Shown here: positions 1 to 10,800 of the stretch, piece by piece
Layout of the letters: each line of letters begins with the position of its first letter
How positions within the stretch are numbered: the first letter of the stretch is position 1
Assembly: GCA_963978905.1 (NCBI GenBank)
Contig: OZ022256.1
Span: 52,872,001 to 52,936,000 of the forward strand
Direction of reading: 5' to 3'
DNA length: 64,000 nt
Source: Trichostrongylus colubriformis
Lineage: Eukaryota > Nematoda > Chromadorea > Rhabditida > Trichostrongylidae
Translations under genes and position numbers: made by a program
Notes under the pieces: generated by a model
What the model was told of the DNA's origin: nothing
The model's database searches: none
Seen by the model: only the letters and a program-made list of their open reading frames with translations

Positions 1-3000
1 GCAAAGAGCAATGAAAAGATGCTGAAAAAAGCGATGGATACCATAGCCAAGTTGGAGATGTAAGATTATATGTCTGACTTGTCTCGTATGAACGATCACT
101 TATGCTCTTCTTTTAGGACTTCTCAGTCTTCAGAATGGTCCAAAGAGAAATCGCGGTTGCTTCATAAAGTTGACGATCTTCAAAGACAGGTAAGCCGTAG
201 TTCTGAGGCTACATATCTCTGAAACTGCAAACTGATTCCATAGCTTTACATATCGTACTAATTATGTGTAAGCGGCTAAGCGTCCGTTGGTATGTGTGGG
301 TGCTGGATCAGAAATTCCCAACTCGCCTATCGGCAATCGCAAAATCTTAAATTTTTTTTTGTTTGGACGGGGGATCATCAAGGTGGGTGATCAGAAGGTA
401 TGAAGAAAGATTTGCTTCGAACTTTGTCCTTAACAAGGGAAACGTGTGCGTCGAGATTGAGCGCGTTTGGTACACCCCTTGCGAAGTCAGGGAAAAGGGG
501 CTATTCTAAGTATATTCTACTATTCTGGATGAGACCCAACTGTTTCCTACATCTCTGAGGTTTATGTGATCTATTTAAACATTTTAACGCTTTTTCTTTA
601 TGTCTTTTCGAGGCTAGCGAAGTTGACTTCGATCACACTCCGTTATTATCCAGCTATTTTCGATTGTTCACAGCTTTCGCACATTCTCCTGAAACTAGAC
701 CTCCTTGACACACCGGCTTTGCTGACACATAGTAGTGCGCATATCATACCGTAGTGCAAAACGGGCCCATTCCAAATCGCTGTGAGAGAGATCAGTCCTA
801 TGTTTCAGCACTGCACTATTACGTTGTATTATGAACCAGTTGGCGGGCGCACACTACTGTGCGCGAAACACCATGTGCGTCAGTAGGTCGGCCTGTATTG
901 CTCTTTTTCTTGAGGACAGAGTATTTCAGTGCACACCCAGCCCACCGTGGGCGGAGCTTAAATTAGTCCATGTGTGGTCTTCACTTCTTGTCCCATGCTC
1001 TACCCATCCAAACTTGTCCCCAACTTGTCTCTACAGGTCGTTTTTCATGTAACGTCCAAGCTCCGCCCACCACTTTAAATGCTACGCCCGCTGTGCCCTG
1101 CATTCTTTCCTGGCCTTCAGAAACTCATCCCTGACCTTGATCCATCTTCTCCCTATGTTTGGGGCACATTCGAACCCAATCAACAATTTTTGAGCATTCC
1201 ACGACGGCCCCGCCCATTATGGGCGGAGCTTAACTTGGTCCATGTGTGGTCTTTACTTAGTGTCCCATGCCCTACCCATACCGCATTTGTTCCCATCTCC
1301 ACAGGTCGTTTTTCATGTAACGTCCAAGCTCCGCCCACCACTTTAAATGCTACGCCCGCTGTGCCCTGCATTCTTTCCTGGCCTTCAGAAACTCATCCCT
1401 GACCTTGATCTATCTTCTCCCTATGTTTGGGGCACATTCGAACCCAATCAACAATTTTTGAACATTCCACGACGGCCCCGCCCATTATGGGCGGAGCTTA
1501 ACTTGGTCCATGTGTGGTCTTTACTTAGTGTCCCATGCCCTACCCATACCGCATTTGTCCCCATCTCCACAGGTCGTTTTTCATGTAACGTCCAAGCTCC
1601 GCCCACCACTTTAAATGCTCCGCCCACTGTGCCCTGCATTCTTTCCTGACCTTCAGAAACTCATCCCTGACCTTGATCCATCTTCTCCCTATGTTTGAGT
1701 CACATTCGAACCCAATCAACAATTTTTGAACATTCCACGACGGCCCCGCCCATTATGGGCGGAGCTTAACCTGGTCCATGTGTGGTCTTTACTTAGTGTC
1801 CCATGCCCTACCCATACCGCATTTGTCCCCATCTCCACAGGTCGTTTTTCATGTAACGTCCAAGCTCCCCACCACTTTAAATGCCCCGCCCACTGTGCCC
1901 TGCATTCTTTCCTGACCTTCAGAAACTCATCCCTGACCTAAATCCATCTTCTCCCTACGTTAGGAGCACGTTCGAACGTAATCAACATTTTCGGGCTGAA
2001 AGCCAAACATTCCAGTGCACGCCCCGCCCCCGTGGGCGGAGCTTAATTTGGTCCATGTGTGGTCTTTACTTCCTGTCCCATGCCCTACCCATACCACACT
2101 TGGCCCCATCTGCACAGGTCGTTTTTCATATGATACCTAATTTCGTGACAGACGGAGGGACAGACGCCTTAGCGCTTTATATATAGTAGGGATGCTGTGC
2201 TGTGCGCTAACAAAGCTGGTTCACATGATTATGATTAGTTTAGCTACTAGACGCTACCGAAACTCTCGAGCAGCGACAAGCGGCGACATCGGAAGGACGG
2301 TATAATGAGGAGCGAAAGAATATGGCTGATGAAATTCTAAGATTGCGTGAACAGCTAGCCAGTGTCAGCGGTAGTAAAGAATCAAGTTCGGATAAGCTGT
2401 CAGAGGTCAGTCGATCAAAGGTTTCTGACTTAATTTACCTGCTGAATTCGCTCATTACGTGTAAAAAGGTTTCACGGTATACAGGGTATCTGGACTGATC
2501 ACGGCATGTTTGATCGCATTGGGGAAAGCGGAGTTGAACGTGGGAACCAACAATATGGGTGCGGCATTACCCGCGGGGTGATGTGCACTTCAGGCTCTTT
2601 AACATGCTCTACACCGACACCCCTCCCCCATCTCATCAGTTGCCCTTTCTCAAATGCGTCACGTGCTGCGTAAAATCTCATACATGCAGATTCACGCAGC
2701 TGTGATCGATACGTCAGTGGATAGAGCAAACCGGTGGAAACGTCCATCACAGAGTTCGCGAGGAAAATTGTGGGCCCAATCTCAGCGTTCTTACCATGTA
2801 GTTTCGTCACTGCTGCACTAATTACAGCCCCTGCTTTTATTTTCGACAGTCGGCTTTTTAGCAATTATGCTGTCTTTAATAAGCAATTTCAGATGGCGAA
2901 ATTGAAACAGGATCTAAATGATGCAATGAAGGAGCTCGATGAAATTAAAGAGAAAAACCGGAGATACAGAATGGTATCTATTTCGGAAATTATGTATTCT

Positions 3001-3573
3001 TGGATTTGTTAATTCTTTTTTTTTTCAGCAAAAGGTCAACGGCATACAATACGTAGATGAATTGAAAGGAAAGATAAGTAAGCTAGAACATGAGCTGCAC
3101 ATGACGAGAAAGGAATTGTCTGCAAAGAAGGAAGAGCTGCAAAAGGTTAACTTAGTAGCTTTAGTTAGATATTGTTCGTAGCTTCTGTTGTAAGCTTATA
3201 TCATTTGTAGAGTTCAAAGGTGTGAATATTAGCGTGCTCCCAACCATGAATTTCCTTTTTAAAAAAAGTATTTCTCTCTTCTATTAAGGTGATCAGTGCG
3301 AAGGCTCGGTTGGAGTCGGTCATGAGCAAAAAGGAAAACAACCCATTGAACGCGACTTCGAAGGGGTAAGATTTGCTGTGTGCCTACAGTCTTTCATATC
3401 TGTTCTTGGGTGTGATGAATTGCTAGTATGGACAACGAAAGCGAACAAACTCCTTACCAAGAATCAGAGTTTTCCGGTGTTCTGAACTGAAATCTTCACG
3501 TTTTAGTGTTGCCCTGGGGCTAAAAGAGCGGAAACTGCCATTATATGAGGAGCCGGAGTGCAATCAACAGTAA
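1..3573 (+). CDS. Coiled-coil protein, C-terminal part (5' end outside window)
   Basis: Seven exons join without breaking frame: 1-59, 117-189, 2244-2405, 2893-2973, 3029-3145, 3289-3365 and 3507-3573, ending in TAA. They give 211 C-terminal residues. The protein is rich in Lys, Glu, Gln and Leu with heptad-like stretches (for example DELKGKISKLEHELHMTRKE), as in a long coiled coil, and ends in a non-coiled tail finishing PECNQQ. No catalytic or binding motif is visible, so the family is not identified; a cytoskeletal or tethering protein is possible, but this is a guess from composition. The 2.05-kb intron between exons 2 and 3 carries a 268-bp tandem repeat. Donors are mostly gta/gtc type and acceptors tttag or ttcag. 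The gene continues to the left of the window. Confidence 0.7.
930..2190. repeat. 268-bp tandem repeat array, about 4 units, with GACGG/TATATA end
   Basis: The phrase GTCCAAGCTCC recurs at 1054, 1322, 1590 and 1858, a constant 268-bp period. The GGGCGGAGCTTAA phrase recurs in step. The array ends in a gtgacagacggagg tract followed by a TATATATAGTAGGGA motif at about 2140-2190. A single diverged unit lies at 10560-10910 and the same terminal motif closes the satellite near 45950 and 49750-52100. It sits within an intron of the coiled-coil gene. Short open frames across it recur with the repeat period and are not genes. Confidence 0.85.
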
Positions 3574-5084
3574 GCGGTGTCCCTCATCCAAGAAGCACAT
3601 TACTTGTAAATAGCTATGTGGAATCTATCATCTAACATTTATCACTTAATTTTTGTTAGTCTTACTTAATGTGATGATGTGTATGCACTAACCATCTCCT
3701 TAACAATCTATATTTCTTGTATTTACGCCGCCTTAATTTGTTAATTAGCAGGAAAATTGAATTTGAATAAGTATGTTCGATTTTACATTTTCTAAGCTCT
3801 AATAGACATGGAACAGTAGAAATTGTCAAAGCAGTACACCCTATTTGTCAAGCACATTACTCCTGAGTATTCGAATGCTGTGAAATGTCAAAGCAACGAC
3901 TACTCATACTTGACCCCTACTTGTTTTCTTAAATGTAAATAGAGAAATTTTTTGTACTCCAAAGAATACTGTCAATACCACTGATCTCCTGTTTACACTT
4001 CTACATAGGTGAACATAGTTATCGAGATAAATGAAGCATGTTCACATATTCTGTCTTTTATCATCATTTTCGTTGCATAACGATGCGCTTTTCTCTACTT
4101 CCCGCTTGATATTCTTCACAGGATAACCCTGAGAACTCATCAAAGGCAATGGAGTTGGTCGGCTGAGATGATTCTTTTTTGTTAGCGCCACACCCCTAAT
4201 ATCCTTTCGACACCACATGGGTTTTTTTGAATGCTTACTTAGCTTAGGTCGCTGTTAGACTTCGCGATACCGCGATTTTGCGGTGTCGCGGTCTGCACGC
4301 GAAGATGCGGTACTGCACAATCTCAACCTCGTGGTATCGCGTGCGGAAGTGCGATGCCGCAGTCATGAAGTCCGACATCGGTTTTATGGGATCACCTAGC
4401 ATGATTAGCTAAACAAATAATGTAGATGCAAATGTAGTCGAGGGAGGGAGCACTCCGTGTGCTCGGCGTCGGCGCTATATTTGCCTATGCTTTTAGTCTA
4501 AGACTTAGTTCGAGGAGAAGCCTCCACCCTTCTAAAGATATAAGTAAAAATAAACACCAGTGTGTACAAACTGATGATTGAAGAACGGTTTCGAGTGAGG
4601 GACGGCGCGACAGTCCCCCCCCCCCAAATTACATTGCGACCCAATTGAATGTTAGCTGAAAGCTTTGTTTATCATGTATTGAGTGTTGTCTTGGGGGTTC
4701 ACACCTCTGGTAGTCTGTTACCTATACCCAAGCGGTTATCTCGAAATCTACTTATTTATTTTCTGTTCATGTCACGCTTGATAAACTCCTCCCAAAATAA
4801 AGTTTTTTTCAGTGGACGACCCCGCTTTATCTGGGCACTGTGACTGAAGTAGTACGGGAATCGTGATTTTGGCTTCGGTAAGCAATATATGCGCTCAATC
4901 TGACCCACACGAACTCAGTCGTTTGAACCATGAAAGTTGAAATAGCGAACAACAATGACAGCAAAATGCGAACCTTAGGGTATTATTACCCGGTGCTCGT
5001 TCGTGAGCGCGGTCAAAACATCTTTATCGCGTCTGAGTAATAATGTAAATACTTCTGCGGTTTCATACTCGTAACTTTCCGAAG
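3574..5084. other. Spacer between coiled-coil gene and NDUFAF2-like gene
   Basis: AT-rich intergenic DNA that holds the 3' flank of the upstream gene and the 5' flank of the next one. The only structure recognised is the foldback element at 4252-4378. A C-run lies near 4614-4625. No coding exon with credible splice sites was found on either strand. Confidence 0.5.
4252..4378 (-). repeat. Foldback element, family D copy 1
   Basis: A GC-rich stretch built of CGCGATACCGCG, TTTTGCGGTGTCGCGG and related pieces that can fold on itself. Its reverse complement matches the elements at 31258-31388 and 33723-33891 over most of its length, so it is a dispersed non-autonomous repeat rather than unique sequence. 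Confidence 0.7.
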
Positions 5085-6822
5085 ATGAGTCGTCCAGGAG
5101 CATGGGCAACGGTGTGGCACAATTTCAAGAAATATCTGCGTAAAGACTGGTCCAAAAAGGTATTCTGTTCTAATTGAATTTGGTTAGTGAGTAACCTGTT
5201 GTGTAATTTATTTTGCGTAAACCTAAAAGACTTAGGCACATTGACCCCTCAGATGTGAGATCTAAGATGCATAGCGCTGAATACTATGGAGGGTGCTATC
5301 GCAATCAGGGGATGATGCTCCCTGATCTCACAGTCTTTTATTCATATCGTCCTCATCTTTATTAGCGGCTTTTAATTATGCTGGAACGTGGTCACATATA
5401 TTGGCCTGAAATTCTCCAAAATGTTACCAACGCCTCAAATCTCGTCGAACGTTGACCTCTATCCATTGACTTCTTTTGCACGTATCATCCCTTTCAGACA
5501 TACGTTGCGGAAGACTCAGCTGGTCGCCGATACTATGAGATCAGCAACACCCGGCAGAATGTCACACGGTTCGTTCTTGCTGTATTTTGGACTTAAGTGT
5601 TCCGGGATATTGGACGCTACCGTTTCAAATTCCTTGGCAGCTTTGCATCGAGTGATGTAAATCTTTAGAATGCCTGTGATCGATACTACTTTGCAATTCT
5701 CTGGTTGTGAGTATTTGTAGTGCTAATGATAAGGTTGATAGGAGTGGTCGTTTTTAACAAATTACTGACCTTAGATGGCAAAAAGGAGGTGGTCAACAAA
5801 TGTGTGATTAGCATCTCTGCCACTTTCTTCATATCGAATACTTGCTTGCATAGCTTACAGCTAAGCTCTTGGTTTTCCCTCGTATTCCACCCTTGTGCAT
5901 ATGGTGCTAAATGAATGGGAGTTTTCAGTTCAAATAGCATCTAAGGAGAACTATGTGAATTTATAAAGAAATACCTGAAAACATGGTACTAAAGGTGCGA
6001 ATAACAAGTCTGTTGGTCACGGAAAAGCCGCGCTCTGCTGATGCATAAGTTCAACGTGCTGAACTTCACTTTCTTAGTTGCAAGATGTGTTTCCCCGACA
6101 AGTTCACGACATCTCTTCAAAATACTTTTTTTTTTACAATTCGTAGTGTTTGTTCAAGGGGATTTGATCCACCACCCAATGCACCACCATCCCAACCCAG
6201 CGTTGAATGGCAGTCATGGTTAAAAGGCACCCGACGATTCCCGCCTAGCGATGAAGAAATAGCTTTGAATCGAACGAGACAACAGGTTCGTTGAATCGTT
6301 GGATTTCTGTTTTTAGCATTAGTCTTTACATTCTCTTGAGTCCATTGTATCTATTCTTGTAAAAAGCTGAGACCATTTTTGAAAAGCATTAATATTACCG
6401 TGCTATTTCATGTCAGAAAATGCATATTTCGTTTTTTGCGAACAATAAGCGAGTGCCATTTTGTCTGGGAAAACAAGATCGTGGCTTTTCGGTATTTTTG
6501 GTGATCTTTTTAGCACTGGCCATCACAAATGGCATTGGTTTAGTTGTTATGATCAAATCGCCGTTTGATTTCCTTCATCCTTTTTTATGATAAGTAATTT
6601 TGACGTTCTAAGATGACATTGAGATTCTGGTGAAACCATGACTAGTGATCAAATGCTTGAATTCGACACTTCTAGGCCCAATTAGTACAAAATACGTCCA
6701 CGGAGCAGCGAGCACCCCACGTGGCCACTACGGGCAGTAATTATCCTCGAGATAAGCCACAACAGTTTCCCCAGCATGATGATCTAGAATCAGCACCCGG
6801 AGCAAAGAAGAGTGATCAATAG
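5085..6822 (+). CDS. NDUFAF2/mimitin-like complex I assembly factor
   Basis: Four exons (5085-5159, 5498-5568, 6159-6285, 6676-6822; TAG stop) encode about 139 residues. The start MSRPGAWATVWHNFKKYL is followed by a segment with D-x-x-G-R-R-Y-Y-E and then VEWQSWLKGTRRFPPSDEEI. This is the signature of the NDUFAF2 (B17.2L, mimitin) family, in which a W-x-x-W-L/I-x-x-x-R-R/K-x-x-P-P-S/T-x-E-E-I block is conserved. The C-terminal tail is Gln/Pro/Asp-rich and poorly conserved, as is usual. The family is a mitochondrial chaperone for NADH dehydrogenase assembly. Exon 3 could start 12 bases earlier, at 6147, in the same phase; the shorter form fits the family better. A splice-acceptor-like AG abuts the ATG, which would suit spliced-leader addition. 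Confidence 0.8.
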
Positions 6823-7754
6823 GAATCTACGTCGTCAGCTTAGGGTGCTTTGAATTAGTTTGTGTTATAAGCTAGCATTTCGCTTACTTTACTGTTATTT
6901 TGTTTTATTGTTTTTCAACAAACTTCATTACCTCGTAAGCCTCCATAGCTGACTCATTGGCTTAATTTCTGTGGTTAGTTGGATAGCAGCATATCGTGCA
7001 TAAAATCGAGTGTTCTTGAGTTGTATCGACCACGTTTGTTCTTTTGTGTTAGGTTCTGTAATTGATAAATGCAACTGCTTATCACTGTTTTTGTAAATAG
7101 TGTATGTAACGAGAAATTTAGGTCTGATCCATTAACTGGTGGAATCATCTCAGTGTTCTGGTTATTCTCGCTCATCTCGTCTTTCATTTTATTCAAATAT
7201 CCGTCCTGTGTTCCGTCAAAATTACCAAAAACCTCAAACGTTGTCAGCTGCAAAGGTTTTCCTTACAATCCTAGCTTGGTGTAAGTAGCTGTGGTAAATT
7301 TCAACAGGCGACGTGTTATGCGAGAGGCGTGGCGTTCGCACTGCGGCGGGTGTCACCCTGCTTGGAATGTATGGCATACTCATGAGCGTTCATAGAAGTG
7401 GAATTATGGACCAGTGGAATTACGGATCCGGGAAATTGGTAGAAAATGATAAAAATATGTATCTATTGTGGGAATCAAGGAATATGCGTTTTTGTGGAAG
7501 TGTGGAATTCAGGGATACATGAAAAATGGAAGAGGTATCGATTTCCAGGCACCGTGCAGTCGAAAAAGGGAAAGAAATCACAATTTCATCTTTCCACGAA
7601 AACGGTCAGCCCGCATTTCCACAATCCTTCCGATCGACGGTATCCAATTCTCTTTCACAAATGCAAAAAACCGAAAATTCTGCAGTTCCACGAACTCCAT
7701 AGGTATGAACGCTTCCTAAAGTTGGTCAAGGGAATTCACGTTTGCATTCCCTGT
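6823..7754. other. Intergenic region upstream of PDI-like copy A
   Basis: No coding exon is supported. The half next to the PDI gene (about 7310-7700) has locally repeated gtggaatt phrases and several short open frames without splice support or recognisable products. The likely core promoter begins at 7755. Confidence 0.5.
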
Positions 7755-7797
7755 TGACGTGGCAATGATGTGTATGGGCTATAAAAGTCGAAGCTCA
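7755..7797 (+). promoter_or_regulatory. UPR-type element plus TATA box of PDI-like copy A
   Basis: TGACGTGG at 7755-7762 matches the core of the unfolded-protein-response element bound by XBP1/ATF6-type bZIP factors. A TATAAAAG box follows at 7790-7797, and the chosen ATG at 7816 is only 18 bases further on. The same arrangement is found upstream of the paralogue at 21852-21881. The motif match is direct; factor binding is inferred. Confidence 0.6.
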
Positions 7798-7815
7798 GCA
7801 GGGAAGGCTTCCTGC

Positions 7816-10800
7816 ATGAGGATGAGGTTGCTGTTGGCTATACTGGCCATCGTCATACTCAGTGTTTTGGCAGTCAAGGATGTGCAGTCAGAAAATGCAG
7901 GACAAGAACCCACCACATCTCCCAAGGAGGATACTGTAAACGAGCAGCCACCCAAGGCCCACGAGCATGATGTGACAACGAAATCAGCGGCTGAAGGAAT
8001 TTTGACAGAACAAAAAACGATCACGTTTGAAGAGGTGGAAAAGTTTGCCAAGGTCCGTACACTTGTTGTCTGTCGAATATTTTTGGAAAATAGTATTTTT
8101 TGAAACATTTCAGGAAGGTCGTCATTTTATGGTCGCTTATGTGCATAAAGAAGGCAAGATGTCGAGGGATTATGTAAAGGATTTACCCCAAATCAACGAC
8201 CAACTCGCACGTTTCAACAAAAGTCTCAAAATATATCCGGTGAGTTAGTGAAAATTTTTTTTGGAATAGAAAACCATTCGTGTTGGAAATCTCAAATATC
8301 TTTCAGTTTATTAACCATTTGATTGTTCTCACTTGAATGACGCTAAATATCTTCGTTCGTGTAGAATTGAGTGAAGGAGCCTCACCATCGAGCCACTCAT
8401 CGTCCCTTCTTTTCACGTCTGGGAGCTTTACGTGACCTACCAATAACGTCTTTGATAACACTGACTGCAGGCTCACCCTACCCGTAGATCATCTAGGTCT
8501 CCTGAGGTCACGTACATTAGGCTTTATACTTGGCAGCATTGCCGCCGGCACTGTGTCGCAATACGCTCTGTTTATGGTGCTCGACGAATCATTTTGTGTA
8601 GGATCAAGGTTGTCGGAGCTTTATTGATGAGTGCTTAATACAGTTGATGTCGGGGTAGAATGCTAATCAAATGGAGGATGGAACTTGGGCGGTCTCTAAG
8701 TCTCAAATGAGGTCACACTCGAGGTGTATGGGGTGACGGTCAGGACACACGGTCATTGAGGCCACTAGGTCACGCGGTGCCCACGCCCATCCAGTACGCG
8801 GCGGACTGCAATCAGGTAAAGACAGGTAAAAACACGCAGCCAAAGCTTCAGCCCTAAAAAGGCTTGGGCAAATCTGGGAGGCCCAGACGGCAAAAACGCG
8901 CCATCACTAGGGCAATTCGCGAAGCTTCGCCGCGCGCGGTGAGCCGACCTTAGGTCGTTCGTGTGTCCCGCATACACCCCAGATGTATGCGAGATGATTA
9001 AGTGCACATAATATGCTTATTATGTGCCAAATGTGACTTATAGATAGATATGTGAGAGAATGTGAGGTTGATTCTGTTGGAATACTTGAACACATACTGC
9101 AGCATGATGATCATGACGAAAGCCCGCGCGAATCATGGCTATCACGTTTGCAGGATGTGTACTCTTATGTCTGGATTTTGCACCACGAAGAGTGGCGTGC
9201 ATGAGCGGGCTATGCTCGCCGTTATAGTTGGGTCTCAGAGCATTTACATGTTGATGCTAGGGAGATGCACAGTTGACTTGTAATCGCTTTGGAACCCAAC
9301 CATGGCACCATTAGCTCGTCGCGGCTTGCGACACGTTGCGGTGCGAAATCCTGCCATAAGGATATACAGCCGTGTTTGCCATCCTGTCACAGTTTGGCAC
9401 TATGCCTAAATTCGCGCGGGTTCACGCTACGATCAGTATACTATGGTACGAGTCAGTCGAGCCTTGTAACTGGAGCGTGACCCATCAGCCGACGTTGCCG
9501 GCGCGGGGTGCCGCCATCGACGCCACGCAAGGGGACGTCATTTTCGCGCTGCGTTTACCTGGACGTGTTATCCAGCGTGTCGCATCATTGCCACACCAAT
9601 AGCAGCCACAGGCGAGTCTGTGGTGTGTGGCGGTCACATACAGCGCATGACTCCCTTGCTTAGAGGCGGTACCCTTACACTGCACCTTATAAGGTTACTT
9701 TGAGCGGCTTCTCGAGCTAAAAGCGGTACGTATTACCGGTTTCACACCTTGGCTATCACTCATAGTGAATATTCTTCCCTCTTTGAATGTGACTGGGCGC
9801 AGACGCCAACGTGGGCCAGTGGCACGTGGTACCATTTTTCCGCATCAGTCCCGTGAGTTTTATAAATAGTTCTTCTGTCAACTGTTTAGTGCCATACTAG
9901 ATGATAGGGATTGAAACTAGGAAATGTTCCTCGTCGAAATATTTCTCTAATCACAAAACCACCGCTTATTTCTACGTTTAAAAACTACACGAGATGTTCA
10001 GGAAATTGTGCATAGTTATTTTTCTATTTCTTTCAATGCATATGCAAAATAATGATGTATCGTTCAGACGGAAACCCATAAGGACGATAAGTTTGGAGCG
10101 ATTGCGAGAGTGATCCCTAGTACCATTCTGTTTCTAGGGGATACAAATGGTTTTCCTTACTATGGAGAACGTACTGCGCCCGAGATTTTGAAATTCTATC
10201 AGGTTTACTTTGGTTTCATTTTATCTTTTGAAGCTATCGTGCACAGCATTGGCTCTTTGTCACCCCCTATGAAAATACATATACCATCGCAAAAATATGA
10301 AGGGTTCCCGTGAACAGTACTCGAATGTGGGAGGGTCGATCCTGAGATACTGGCTTATGCCTTGTACTAGTTGGGCGTAACACCATTGGCGTCAGTGAAA
10401 CGATCGGATTTGCTTTTTTCTATAAGTTTACTCATTACCCACTACCAAATCACGCTCCGCCCATTGCTGGCGGGTTTTCGCTTATTTTATGTGTTCAAGA
10501 TAGCTTGGACACTGGTCATTTCTACGGACTTTTTCCTGGGCTAAAGGCGGCGTTGTGCTCTAGCTATCATTTCCGTCAACCTTTTAGGGATCGCTCCGCC
10601 CACTGCTCCCAGGCCTCTTTCATGATTTTCGAAAACTCATTCCTGTAATTCATCTTCCACTCACGTTCGGGTCATATTGGAACCCAATTAACAATTTTCG
10701 GTCTGAAAACGGAACATTCCAGTGCACGCTCCACCCACCCTGGGCGGAGCTTGACTTAGTCCACGTGTGCTCCTTGTCCCATACCCTACCCATTCCAGAC

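Larger units (their letters stand above)
8240..10067. other. Intron 2 of PDI-like copy A with two dispersed repeats
   Basis: This 1.8-kb intron holds a GC-rich repeat at about 8764-8946 (family B, related to 15192-15371) and a longer repeat at about 9110-9660 (family C, related to 58110-58420). No further exon is needed, because exons 2 and 3 have the same phase and match the paralogue. Confidence 0.6.

Noticed and set aside
7759..7815. In-frame upstream Met codons as start of PDI-like copy A
   Set aside because: They overlap the UPR element and TATA box, and the signal peptide begins properly at the Met at 7816.
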